Assembly (NCBI RefSeq): GCF_021173675.1
Contig: NZ_JAIHON010000012.1
Coordinates: forward strand, 62,001-126,000
Direction of reading: 5' to 3'
DNA: 64,000 nt
Source of the DNA: Streptomyces lincolnensis
Lineage (GTDB): Bacteria > Actinomycetota > Actinomycetes > Streptomycetales > Streptomycetaceae
Shown: positions 1 through 8,371 of the stretch, piece by piece
How positions within the stretch are numbered: position 1 is the stretch's first letter
Layout of the letters: each line of letters begins with the position of its first letter
The notes under the pieces: generated by a model
Told to the model about the DNA's origin: nothing
The model's input: the letters and a program-made list of their open reading frames with translations, nothing else
Database searches by the model: none
Translations under genes and position numbers: made by a program

Positions 1-731
1 ACCGCGAACGACTCGGCGCCCAGCGCGAGGATGCCCATGTAGACCCAGCCGGACTGCACGGTGTCCCACAGCAGCGGCAGGGTGATCCGGAAGAACGTGG
101 TGGAGCGGTTCGCCCCGTCCAGCAGCGCGGCCTCGTACAGATCCGCCGGGATCGAGGCCATACCGGCGGAGAACAGGACCACGAAGAAGCCGACCGTGGA
201 CCAGACCAGGACCGCCATCACGGCCCACAGGGCGAGATCGGGGTCGCCCAGCCACAGCGGCTGAATGCTGTCGAGACCGATCCCGCGCAGGATCGAGTTG
301 ATCGCGCCGCTGTCCGGGTTGTACGCGAAGGCGAACAACAGGGCGACGATCGCGATCGAGAGGACCTGCGGGAAGAAATAGACGATCTTGTAGAAGGAGG
401 AGCCCCGGACTCCGGAGATCACCGGGCCGCCCCTCCTCCTGCGGCCCCCCACATTGATCATGAAGGCGAAGAACAGTGCCAGACTGATCGTCACCAGCGG
501 CAGCACGACCGCGAAGATCAAGCTGTGCTGCAAGGACTTCCAGAAGATCTCGTCGTCCAGCATCCTCCGGTAATTGTCCAGGCCGACCATCTTGAATTCG
601 GGGCTCAGGCCGGTCCAGTCCGTGAACGAGTAGTAGATGGACTGGATGAACGGCCACACCACGAAGAGCGCGTACAGTCCGAGGGGCAGCGCCAGAAACC
701 CCACGATGAACCGGTACTTGCCGTGCTGCAT
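1..731 (-). CDS. ngcF: Sugar ABC transporter permease, NgcF type (3' end outside window)
   Basis: Inner-membrane permease of a CUT1-type carbohydrate importer. The protein starts at the ATG at 731-729 (MQHGKYRFIVGF) behind a GGAGAAG ribosome site, 15 bases after the stop of the binding-protein gene, so the two are one operon. About 243 residues are visible. They show several membrane segments and the cytoplasmic EAA loop (EAALLDGANRSTTFFRITLP, around residues 205-224) that docks on the ATPase. The C-terminal end runs off the left edge. The partner lipoprotein looks like NgcE, so the likely substrate is N-acetylglucosamine or N,N'-diacetylchitobiose. No ATPase is visible; in Streptomyces such importers commonly use the shared MsiK. 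The family is clear; the substrate is inferred. Confidence 0.85.
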   Translation of the reverse strand, partial: MQHGKYRFIVGFLALPLGLYALFVVWPFIQSIYYSFTDWTGLSPEFKMVGLDNYRRMLDDEIFWKSLQHSLIFAVVLPLVTISLALFFAFMINVGGRRRRGGPVISGVRGSSFYKIVYFFPQVLSIAIVALLFAFAYNPDSGAINSILRGIGLDSIQPLWLGDPDLALWAVMAVLVWSTVGFFVVLFSAGMASIPADLYEAALLDGANRSTTFFRITLPLLWDTVQSGWVYMGILALGAESFA

Positions 732-746
732 CGCTTCTCCGGTCCG

Positions 747-2201
747 TTACTGGTGCTTGTAGTGCTTGATCGAGGTGTCCTTGGCGGCCGCGTCGGCGAA
801 GCCCTGGATCTTCTTGATGGCCTCGGCCGGGGTGAGGCGGCCGGCCATCATCTCGCCCAGGCCGGACACACCGATCTGCTCCTTCTGGAGCTGGACGTAC
901 CAGTCCTGGATCCGCGGGTTCACCACGTTCTCGCCGGCCTTGTCCAGCGCGGCGACACCGGACTTCAGGCCCGGGGTGAGGGTGATGCCGTCCGTTCCGC
1001 CGTTGTAGGCGGTCAGCGACTTCACCTTGCTGGTGAAGTTCTTCGAGGAGGCCTCGGAGAGCATGATGCGCAGCTGCTCCATGCCGCCCGTGCCGTTCTT
1101 CGCCTTGGCCGGGACGACGAAGGGCTCACCGCCGGAGGCCCAGATGGTGCCGAAGGGCATCTTGTCGGAGGAGTCGATGCCGGTGGGCGCCGAGACCGCC
1201 AGGTCGAAGTCCTTGGGGATGACGTTGGCCGACTCGTTCTCCACCCAGGAGCCGTTCGGGATGAACAGCGCCTTGCCCTGGGCCCAGGCGGTCTGGGACT
1301 GGATGTGGTCCAGACCGGGGGTGCCCTTGAGGACGTAGCCCTTCTGCTGGAGCTCGTAGTAGGCCTCGAAGCAGGTCTTGACCGCCGGGTGCTTCCAGGC
1401 GTTGGGCTCCAGGTTGTCGATGGAGTCCAGGACCTCGCGGCCGCCCACCTTGGCGATCATCGGGTACAGCGAGAAGGGCAGGTAGTACGGGTACTTGCCC
1501 GCGTACGTCCAGCCCGCCATGCCCTTCTTCTTGGCCTTCTCGCACACGGCGAGCATCTGGTCCCAGGTCTCCGGGTACTGCTCGTCGAGGGAGTCCAGGG
1601 CCTTCTGCGAGTACCAGACGCCGTACACCGTGTAGGCGTAGTACATGATCCAGACCGGGTCGCCGTCGAACTGGCCCATCTCGACGATGCCCGGGCGCAG
1701 GGTGTCGCGGACCTTCTTGGCCGGGTCGTCGTAGGAGGGGGCGTCCAGGAGCGGGGTGAGGTCGGCGAGCTGGTTCTTGCCGACCAGGACGCCCATGTCC
1801 ATCTGCTCGGCGCCGGAGTTGTCGATGAGGTCCGGCGGGGTGCCCTGGTTGAAGCGGGGCTGGAGGGTGGACTGGATCTTCTGGGTGGCGGAGAACTTCA
1901 CCTTGGCCTCGGGGAAGTTCTTCTCGTAGATCTTCACGGCGTCCTGGGCGTACTCCTTGCCGAAGCCGCCGTCGAACAGGACGAATTCCATGCCCGCGGT
2001 CTCGTTCACACCGAGCGGGTTCTTGGCCGTCTTCTTGCCGGCCTTGGCCTTCTCCCCGCCGTCGTCGCCGCCACTGCTGGCGCACGCGGACAGGAAACTC
2101 ATCGTGGGGACGGAGATCAGGCCCAGCGCGGCGGACCGCTTGATCAGATCGCGGCGGCCTACACCGCCTGTGCCGTCGTACTCGGCCGAAGTGGATCCCA
2201 T
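747..2201 (-). CDS. ngcE: GlcNAc/chitobiose-binding lipoprotein (NgcE-like)
   Basis: Extracellular solute-binding protein, 484 aa, first gene of the importer operon. The N-terminus has a twin-arginine stretch (RRDLIKR), a hydrophobic core and a lipobox (LSAC), so it is probably exported by Tat and lipid-anchored. The mature part is a family-1 sugar-binding fold, and its length and overall sequence resemble S. olivaceoviridis NgcE. The start is the ATG at 2201-2199 (MGSTSAEYD), with GAGGA about 8 bases upstream. The frame stays open far upstream antisense to the GH92 gene, but that extension has no family similarity. A DasR-like operator lies about 115 bp upstream, which fits control by GlcNAc-6-phosphate. 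The binding-protein class is certain; the NgcE assignment is good but rests on recognition alone. Confidence 0.85.
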   Translation of the reverse strand: MGSTSAEYDGTGGVGRRDLIKRSAALGLISVPTMSFLSACASSGGDDGGEKAKAGKKTAKNPLGVNETAGMEFVLFDGGFGKEYAQDAVKIYEKNFPEAKVKFSATQKIQSTLQPRFNQGTPPDLIDNSGAEQMDMGVLVGKNQLADLTPLLDAPSYDDPAKKVRDTLRPGIVEMGQFDGDPVWIMYYAYTVYGVWYSQKALDSLDEQYPETWDQMLAVCEKAKKKGMAGWTYAGKYPYYLPFSLYPMIAKVGGREVLDSIDNLEPNAWKHPAVKTCFEAYYELQQKGYVLKGTPGLDHIQSQTAWAQGKALFIPNGSWVENESANVIPKDFDLAVSAPTGIDSSDKMPFGTIWASGGEPFVVPAKAKNGTGGMEQLRIMLSEASSKNFTSKVKSLTAYNGGTDGITLTPGLKSGVAALDKAGENVVNPRIQDWYVQLQKEQIGVSGLGEMMAGRLTPAEAIKKIQGFADAAAKDTSIKHYKHQ

Positions 2202-2316
2202 GCTCAAGTCCTCGCCTTCTCCAGGACTCAGGCGGTGAACCGGATCCTTTGCCGGCACCGCGGTCAGGTCAAGCAGGTTTGTGCGGATCATGACGTACGG
2301 ATCGGGTGAATCGCCG

Positions 2317-2332
2317 ACAGGTATAGTCCACT
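2317..2332 (-). promoter_or_regulatory. DasR-like operator (dre) upstream of ngcE
   Basis: Read on the minus strand the site is AGTGGACTATACCTGT. It matches 12 of 16 positions of the symmetric dre form AGTGGTCTAGACCACT and keeps the TGG-N-CTA-N-ACC core. DasR is the GntR-family repressor of chitin and GlcNAc uptake genes in Streptomyces. The site lies about 115 bp upstream of the ngcE start, and a possible -10 (TATACC) lies inside it. Confidence 0.6.
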
Positions 2333-2472
2333 TCACGTCAATGGAGCAAGATCGAATGCAAGGTTGGCCAAGGGTCTTTTCCGAGTTGAGACCTCCCGGA
2401 AATATGAGCGACCTGTGTGCCTCTTGCCGGAAAAATCCCTGACATAGGGCCCGAATGCCACAGTCAACACCC

Positions 2473-2492
2473 TTGACAACACTGTCCACTTG
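2473..2492 (+). promoter_or_regulatory. Operator-like repeat, distal copy, upstream of GH92
   Basis: Copy 1 of a 20-base sequence, TTGACAACACTGTCCACTTG. It differs from the copy 48 bp downstream at two central bases. The 360-bp gap between ngcE and the GH92 gene (2202-2561) holds this pair, the DasR-like site and no gene. Confidence 0.5.
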
Positions 2493-2520
2493 AGCAACAA
2501 CTAATCCTTGCGCAGAGAAG

Positions 2521-2540
2521 TTGACAACGTTGTCCACTTG
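2521..2540 (+). promoter_or_regulatory. Operator-like repeat, proximal copy, upstream of GH92
   Basis: Copy 2, TTGACAACGTTGTCCACTTG. It contains the perfect 12-base palindrome GACAACGTTGTC, whose central CG-type symmetry is typical of LacI-family operators. It ends 21 bp before the chosen GH92 start. The same palindrome recurs at 15961-15972 near the esterase and LPMO genes, so one sugar-responsive repressor may serve both. The regulator is not in the window. Confidence 0.6.
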
Positions 2541-2561
2541 GTGCAGGGAGAGTGCTCGCGT

Positions 2562-5500
2562 ATGCGACAGCACAGAGTTCGGCAACACGGAGTTCGGCAC
2601 AGACGTGGTGCGGCGGTCGCGACGGTGGCGGCCGCCTTTGTCATGACGGTGGGCTCCCAGGGCGCGGCGGTCGCCCTGCCGGAGGCGCCCGCGGCGGCCG
2701 ACAGGTCGTTCGCCACCTCCTTCGAGGCGGGTGATCCGGCACCCGACTGGATCAGCACCGTCGACACCGCGCCGGACGGCGGCAAGCGGGCCGCGGGGGT
2801 CGACGGCGGCTACAGCACCGGCATCCCGGGCAATGTCACCGACCGGGTCACGGACGTCCGGGCGAGCGGGGAGAACGCCGGCGGCGGCGAGGTGAAGGAG
2901 AACCTGGTCGACGGCGAGCCGGGCACCAAGTGGCTGGTCTTCGAGCGGACCGGCTGGGTCGAGTTCGACCTGGACGAGCCGGTGAAGCTGGCCCGGTACG
3001 CGTTCACCTCCGCGAACGACGTCGCCGCGCGCGACCCGAAGGACTGGACCCTGAAGGGCTCCACGGACGGCAAGGACTGGAAGACCCTCGACACCCGCTC
3101 CGGGGAGACCTTCGCCGAGCGGTTCCAGACGAGGACGTACGACCTCGCGGAGCCGTCCGAGTACCGGCACTTCCGCGTCGACATCACCGGCAACAACGGC
3201 GCCGACGGCATCCTCCAGCTCGCCGACGTGCAGTTCTCCACGGGCGGTGACGAGGGTCCCGTGCCGCCGGACATGCTCTCGCTCGTCGACCGCGGCCCGA
3301 GCGGGTCGCCGACCGCGAAGGCGGGCGCCGGATTCACCGGAAAGAGGGCCCTGCGTTACGCCGGACGGCACACGGCCGACGGACGGGCGTACTCGTACAA
3401 CAAGATCCTCGACGTGGACGTGGCGGTCGGCCGGAACACCCGGCTGTCGTACCGGATCTTCCCGTCGATGGCGGACGGCGACCGGGACTACGACGCCACG
3501 AACGTGGCGGTGGACCTCGTCTTCACGGACGGCACCTCGCTCAGCGGCCTCGGGGCGAGCGACCAGCACGGCTTCGCGCTGTCGCCGCGCGGGCAGGGCG
3601 CCGCCAAGGTGCTCTACGTCAACCAGTGGAACCACGTGGCCTCGCGGATCGGGTCGGTCGCGGCCGGCAAGACCGTCGACCGGATCCTGCTCGCCTACGA
3701 CTCCCCCACCGGCCCGGCGAAGTTCCGCGGCTGGCTGGACGACGTGACCATCGAGCCCGTCGCGCCCGAGCGGCCCCGGGCCCATCTCTCCGACTACGCG
3801 CTGACCACCCGGGGCACGCAGTCCAGCGGCGCCTTCTCGCGCGGCAACAACTTCCCGGCCACGGCGGTCCCGCACGGGTTCAACTTCTGGACGCCGGTGA
3901 CCAACGCGGGCTCGCTGAGCTGGCTCTACGACTACGCCCGCGCGAACAACGCCGACAACCTGCCGACGATCCAGGCGTTCAGCGCGAGCCACGAGCCGAG
4001 CCCCTGGATGGGCGACCGGCAGACCTTCCAGGTGATGCCGTCGGCCGCCCCCGGCAGCCCCGACACCGGCCGGGAGGCCCGTGAGCTGGCCTTCCGGCAC
4101 GAGAACGAGACCGCGCGGCCGTACTACTACGGGGTGCGGTTCGAGAACGGGCTGAAGGCGGAGATGGCCCCGACGGACCACGCGGCGGTGCTCCGCTTCA
4201 CCTATCCGGGCGCGGACGCGAGCGTGCTCTTCGACAACGTCACCGATCAGGCGGGGCTCACACTCGACGCGTCGGCCGGTGTCGTCACCGGGTACTCGGA
4301 CGTCAGGTCGGGGCTGTCGGCGGGGGCGACCCGGCTCTTCGTGTACGGCGAGTTCGACAAGCCGGTGACCGACGGGGCGTCGAGCGGGGTCAAGGGGCAC
4401 CTGCGGTTCGACGCGGGCGACGACCGGACCGTGACCCTGCGCCTGGCGACCTCGCTCATCAGCCTCGACCAGGCGAAGGACAACCTCCGTCAGGAGATCC
4501 CGGACGGCACCTCCTTCGAGAAGGTGAAGAACCGCGCCCAGCGGCAGTGGGACCGGATCCTCGGCAAGGTCGAGGTCGAGGGCGCCACCCCGGACCAGCT
4601 GACCACGCTGTACTCCAGCCTGTACCGGCTGTACCTGTACCCCAACTCCGGCTTCGAGAAGGTCGGTTCGACGTACAAGTACGCCTCCCCCTTCTCGCCG
4701 ATGCCGGGCCCCGACACCCCGACGCACACCGGCGCGAAGATCGTGGACGGCAAGGTGTACGTCAACAACGGCTTCTGGGACACCTATCGGACGACCTGGC
4801 CGGCGTACTCGCTCCTGACACCCTCTCAGGCCGGCGAGATGGTCGACGGGTTCGTGCAGCAGTACAAGGACGGCGGCTGGACCTCCCGCTGGTCCTCGCC
4901 CGGGTACGCGGACCTGATGACGGGCACCTCCTCCGACGTGGCCTTCGCGGACGCGTACGTCAAGGGCGTGGACTTCGACGCGAAGTCGGCGTACGAGGCG
5001 GCCGTGAAGAACGCCACCGTCGTACCGCCGGCCTCCGGCGTGGGCCGCAAGGGCATGGCGACCTCGCCCTTCCTCGGCTACACGAGCACCGACACCCACG
5101 AGGGCCTGTCCTGGGCGCTGGAGGGCTACCTCAACGACTACGGCATCGCGCGGATGGGCCGGGCGCTGTACGAGAAGACCGGCGAGAAGCGCTACCGGGA
5201 GGAGTCGGAGTACTTCCTGAACCGGGCCCAGGACTACGTGAACCTCTTCGACTCCAGGGCCGGCTTCTTCCAGGGCCGGGACGCCAAGGGCGACTGGCGG
5301 GTCGAGTCGGGCAAGTACGACCCTCGCGTGTGGGGATACGACTACACCGAGACCAACGGCTGGGGCTACGCCTTCACCGCCCCGCAGGACAGCCGGGGCC
5401 TGGCCAACCTCTACGGCGGCCGCGGCGGCCTGGCGGACAAGCTCGACGAGTACTTCGCCACCCCGGAGACGGCCTCGCCGGACTTCGTCGGCTCCTACGG

Positions 5501-6386
5501 CGGGGTCATCCACGAGATGACGGAGGCGCGGGACGTCCGGATGGGCATGTACGGACACTCCAACCAGGTCGCCCACCATGTGAACTACATGTACGACGCG
5601 GCCGGGCAGCCCTGGAAGACGCAGCGCAATGTCCGCGAGGTGCTGTCGCGCCTGTACACCGGCAGCGAGATCGGGCAGGGCTACCACGGCGACGAGGACA
5701 ACGGCGAGCAGTCGGCCTGGTTCCTCTTCTCCGCGCTGGGCTTCTACCCGCTGGTGATGGGCGGCGGCGAATACGCCGTCGGCTCCCCGCTGTTCACCAG
5801 GGCGACGGTCCATCTGGAGAACGGCCGGGAGCTGGTGGTCCGGGCTCCGAAGAACAGCGCCCGCAATGTCTACGTCCAGGGCCTGAAGGTCAACGGCCGT
5901 ACCTGGACGTCGACTTCACTCCCGCACTCGGTGCTCTCCCGGGGGGCCGTCCTGGACTTCGACATGGGGCCGCGCCCGTCCTCGTGGGGCACGGGCAGGA
6001 ACGATGCGCCGGTGTCCATCACCCGGGACGACGAGGTGCCGACGCCGAGGGCGGACGTACTGAAGGGTGAGGGCGCGCTGTTCGACAACACCTCGGGCAC
6101 GGACGCGACCGTGACGTCCGTGGACCTTCCGGTGTCCGGTCCCGTCAAGGGCCTTCAGTACACGGTGAGTTCGTCCACCGACCGGGCGAAGGCACCCACC
6201 GGCTGGACGCTCCAGGGCTCGGACGACGGAACCACCTGGACGACCCTCGACCGGCGCTCCGGCCAGTCCTTCGCGTGGGACCGGCAGACCCGGGCGTTCA
6301 CCGTGGGGTCTCCGGGTACGTACGGGAGGTACCGCCTGGTGCTCGACGGCGAGGCGGTGGTGTCGGAAGTCGAACTGCTCGCCTGA
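2562..6386 (+). CDS. Secreted GH92 alpha-mannosidase (probably alpha-1,2)
   Basis: Exo-alpha-mannosidase, 1274 aa, Ca-dependent family. From the ATG at 2562 (MRQHRVRQHG) a basic stretch, a hydrophobic core and an Ala-rich cleavage region form a signal peptide. An F5/8C-like carbohydrate-binding domain follows (about 95-235), then a concanavalin-like stretch, the GH92 catalytic region (about 420-1130) and a second, shorter F5/8C-like tail (about 1170-1270). Family motifs include GFWDTYRTTWP and GDEDNGEQSAWFLFSALGFYP. By position, the acid is E930 (TETNGW) and the base pair D1044/D1046. HE at 984-985 matches the motif linked to alpha-1,2 specificity. A TTG at 2508 would extend the frame but runs through the operator. 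The GH67 gene follows after 19 bp. Glycoprotein N- and O-mannans are likely substrates. Confidence 0.9.
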   Translation: MRQHRVRQHGVRHRRGAAVATVAAAFVMTVGSQGAAVALPEAPAAADRSFATSFEAGDPAPDWISTVDTAPDGGKRAAGVDGGYSTGIPGNVTDRVTDVRASGENAGGGEVKENLVDGEPGTKWLVFERTGWVEFDLDEPVKLARYAFTSANDVAARDPKDWTLKGSTDGKDWKTLDTRSGETFAERFQTRTYDLAEPSEYRHFRVDITGNNGADGILQLADVQFSTGGDEGPVPPDMLSLVDRGPSGSPTAKAGAGFTGKRALRYAGRHTADGRAYSYNKILDVDVAVGRNTRLSYRIFPSMADGDRDYDATNVAVDLVFTDGTSLSGLGASDQHGFALSPRGQGAAKVLYVNQWNHVASRIGSVAAGKTVDRILLAYDSPTGPAKFRGWLDDVTIEPVAPERPRAHLSDYALTTRGTQSSGAFSRGNNFPATAVPHGFNFWTPVTNAGSLSWLYDYARANNADNLPTIQAFSASHEPSPWMGDRQTFQVMPSAAPGSPDTGREARELAFRHENETARPYYYGVRFENGLKAEMAPTDHAAVLRFTYPGADASVLFDNVTDQAGLTLDASAGVVTGYSDVRSGLSAGATRLFVYGEFDKPVTDGASSGVKGHLRFDAGDDRTVTLRLATSLISLDQAKDNLRQEIPDGTSFEKVKNRAQRQWDRILGKVEVEGATPDQLTTLYSSLYRLYLYPNSGFEKVGSTYKYASPFSPMPGPDTPTHTGAKIVDGKVYVNNGFWDTYRTTWPAYSLLTPSQAGEMVDGFVQQYKDGGWTSRWSSPGYADLMTGTSSDVAFADAYVKGVDFDAKSAYEAAVKNATVVPPASGVGRKGMATSPFLGYTSTDTHEGLSWALEGYLNDYGIARMGRALYEKTGEKRYREESEYFLNRAQDYVNLFDSRAGFFQGRDAKGDWRVESGKYDPRVWGYDYTETNGWGYAFTAPQDSRGLANLYGGRGGLADKLDEYFATPETASPDFVGSYGGVIHEMTEARDVRMGMYGHSNQVAHHVNYMYDAAGQPWKTQRNVREVLSRLYTGSEIGQGYHGDEDNGEQSAWFLFSALGFYPLVMGGGEYAVGSPLFTRATVHLENGRELVVRAPKNSARNVYVQGLKVNGRTWTSTSLPHSVLSRGAVLDFDMGPRPSSWGTGRNDAPVSITRDDEVPTPRADVLKGEGALFDNTSGTDATVTSVDLPVSGPVKGLQYTVSSSTDRAKAPTGWTLQGSDDGTTWTTLDRRSGQSFAWDRQTRAFTVGSPGTYGRYRLVLDGEAVVSEVELLA

Positions 6387-6405
6387 TCAAGGGAGTCGGT
6401 GTCTC

Positions 6406-8367
6406 ATGCGCGGTGTCGATCCGGCCTGGCTGCCGGACGGTGTGTTCCGGCCGATCGGCACCCGGCGGACGCTGATCCGCGGTTCGGGTCCGCTGGTGGG
6501 CACCGTGCACACGGAGGTGGCCGGGGCCTGCGCACGGTTCGGCGGTCGGGTCGACCTCGACGCCGGACCGGGCGGTGCCGCCTACGACCTGGTGCTGGAG
6601 CTGACCGGCGACGACGACGGCTCCGAGGCCTTCACCTGCGGCCGCGCCGACGGCCGGACGACCGTCACCGCGTCCGGCGGGCGCGGCCTGCTGTACGGGC
6701 TGTTCCATGTCGTACGGCTCGGGGAGGACGCCTTCCGGGGCGGGTATCCGCCGGAGCCGTTCCGGCCGCGCCTGGCGCTGCGCATGCTCGACCACTGGGA
6801 CAACGTGGCCGTGCACCCGGTCATGGGGCAGGTCGAGCGCGGGTACGCGGGCGGGTCGCTGTTCTGGCAGGACGGGCGGGCCCGCGGGGACCTGGAACGG
6901 GTGCGGGCGTACGGCAGGCTGCTCGCGGCCTGCGGGATCAACGCCGTGGCCGTGAACAACGTCAACGTGCACGCCACCGAGGCCCGTCTGCTGACCGACC
7001 GGATCGGCGAAGTCGCCGAGATCGCGGGCGCGTTCAGGCCGTACGGCATCCGGACGCATCTGTCGGTCACCTTCGCCGCGCCGATCGTGCTCGGCGGACT
7101 GGCGAGCGCCGATCCGCTGGACGCGGAGGTGCGGGCGTGGTGGGCGCGGGCGGTCGCCGGGGTGTACGCGGCGATCCCGGACTTCGGCGGTTTCGTGGTG
7201 AAGGCCGACTCCGAGGGGCAGCCCGGCCCGTTCGCCTACGGCCGTACGCACGCGGACGGCGCGAACATGCTGGCCGCCGCGCTGGAGCCGCACGGCGGCA
7301 CGGTCCACTGGCGGGCCTTCGTCTACGACCACCGCCAGGACTGGCGGGACCGCACGACCGACCGGGCGCGGGCCGCGTACGACCATTTCGTGTCTCTGGA
7401 CGGGGAGTTCGCCGACAACGCCGTGCTCCAGGTCAAGCACGGGCCGCTGGACTTCCAGGTGCGGGAGCCGGTCTCGCCGCTGATCGGCGCGATGCCCGGG
7501 ACCCGGCTGGCGGTGGAGCTCCAGGCCACGCAGGAGTACACCGGGCAGCAGCGACACGTGTGCTGGCTCGGGCCGATGTGGAGCGAGGTGCTGCGGTTCC
7601 CCGTCGAACAGGCCGCGTCCGTCGGGGAGTTGGCGCGGGGCGGGCTGGTCGCCGTGTCCAACGTGGGCGACGACCCGTTCTGGACCGGGCATCCGCTGGC
7701 CCAGGCCAACCTGTACACCTTCGGGCGGCTGGCGTGGCAACCGGACGCGGACCCGTCCGGCGTCCTCGACGAGTGGATCCGGCTGACCTTCCCGGAGGCC
7801 CCGGAGCCGCTGACCGACGGGCTGCATGCCGTCCTGGACGGCTCCTGGCGGACGTACGAGAAGTACACCGCGCCGCTCGGGGTCGGCTTCATGGTGCAGC
7901 CGGGGCACCACTACGGGCCGAGCGTGGACGGCTACGAGTACAGCCCGTGGGGCACCTACCACTTCGCTGACCGCGACGGGCTCGGCGTGGACCGCAGCCG
8001 CGCCACCGGTACCGGGTACGCGGGGCAGTACGGCAAGCCCTGGTCCGAGGTCTACGAGTCGACGGACACCTGCCCCGACGAGCTGCTGCTGTTCTTCCAC
8101 CACGTGTCCTACGGGCACCTGCTGCACAGCGGCACAACGGTGATCCAGCACATCTACGACACGCACTTCGAGGGCGTGGAGGAGGTGGAGGCGGCCCGGG
8201 AGGTGTGGGCCTCGTTGGCCGGGCTGGTGGCCCCGGCGCGCCACGCACGGGTGGCCGCGCTCTTCGAGGAGCAGCTCCGCGGTGCCCGCGAGTGGCGTGA
8301 TCAGATCAACAGCTACTTCTTCCGCAAGTCGGGGGTGCCCGACGCGCGGGGGCGCCGCATCTACTGA
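6406..8367 (+). CDS. aguA: GH67 alpha-glucuronidase
   Basis: Removes (4-O-methyl)-glucuronic acid from the non-reducing end of aldouronic acids, the short glucuronoxylan fragments made by GH10 xylanases. The protein has 653 aa and no signal peptide, as expected for a cytoplasmic enzyme acting after import. Known catalytic positions are all present: acid E270 in KADSEGQPGP, and bases D349 (HGPLDFQ) and E377 (ATQEYTG). The order is the usual one: N-terminal beta domain, (beta/alpha)8 barrel, C-terminal helical domain. AAGGGAG precedes the ATG at 6406, only 19 bp after the GH92 stop, so the two are probably co-transcribed. It converges on the GH42 gene with 4 bp between the stops. The nearby LplABC-type importer is its likely substrate supplier. 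Confidence 0.92.
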   Translation: MRGVDPAWLPDGVFRPIGTRRTLIRGSGPLVGTVHTEVAGACARFGGRVDLDAGPGGAAYDLVLELTGDDDGSEAFTCGRADGRTTVTASGGRGLLYGLFHVVRLGEDAFRGGYPPEPFRPRLALRMLDHWDNVAVHPVMGQVERGYAGGSLFWQDGRARGDLERVRAYGRLLAACGINAVAVNNVNVHATEARLLTDRIGEVAEIAGAFRPYGIRTHLSVTFAAPIVLGGLASADPLDAEVRAWWARAVAGVYAAIPDFGGFVVKADSEGQPGPFAYGRTHADGANMLAAALEPHGGTVHWRAFVYDHRQDWRDRTTDRARAAYDHFVSLDGEFADNAVLQVKHGPLDFQVREPVSPLIGAMPGTRLAVELQATQEYTGQQRHVCWLGPMWSEVLRFPVEQAASVGELARGGLVAVSNVGDDPFWTGHPLAQANLYTFGRLAWQPDADPSGVLDEWIRLTFPEAPEPLTDGLHAVLDGSWRTYEKYTAPLGVGFMVQPGHHYGPSVDGYEYSPWGTYHFADRDGLGVDRSRATGTGYAGQYGKPWSEVYESTDTCPDELLLFFHHVSYGHLLHSGTTVIQHIYDTHFEGVEEVEAAREVWASLAGLVAPARHARVAALFEEQLRGAREWRDQINSYFFRKSGVPDARGRRIY

Positions 8368-8371
8368 AGAT

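Noticed and set aside
525..2309. 594-codon plus-strand frame
   Set aside because: Shadow of the ngcE gene; composition follows the complementary codon bias and no domain is visible.
5550..5567. Gln in YGHSNQ of the GH92 enzyme as a replaced catalytic acid, pointing to a phosphomannosidase
   Set aside because: Counting back from the GDEDNG base motif, the acid position falls in TETNGW (E930), which is intact. The SNQ loop is a different site, so the sequence gives no reason to call a phosphomannosidase.
747..5813. Very long minus-strand frame that would extend ngcE to 1688 residues
   Set aside because: The extension is antisense to the GH92 gene, Arg/Gly/Val-rich and without family sequence. 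The binding protein has its own ribosome site and signal peptide at 2201.
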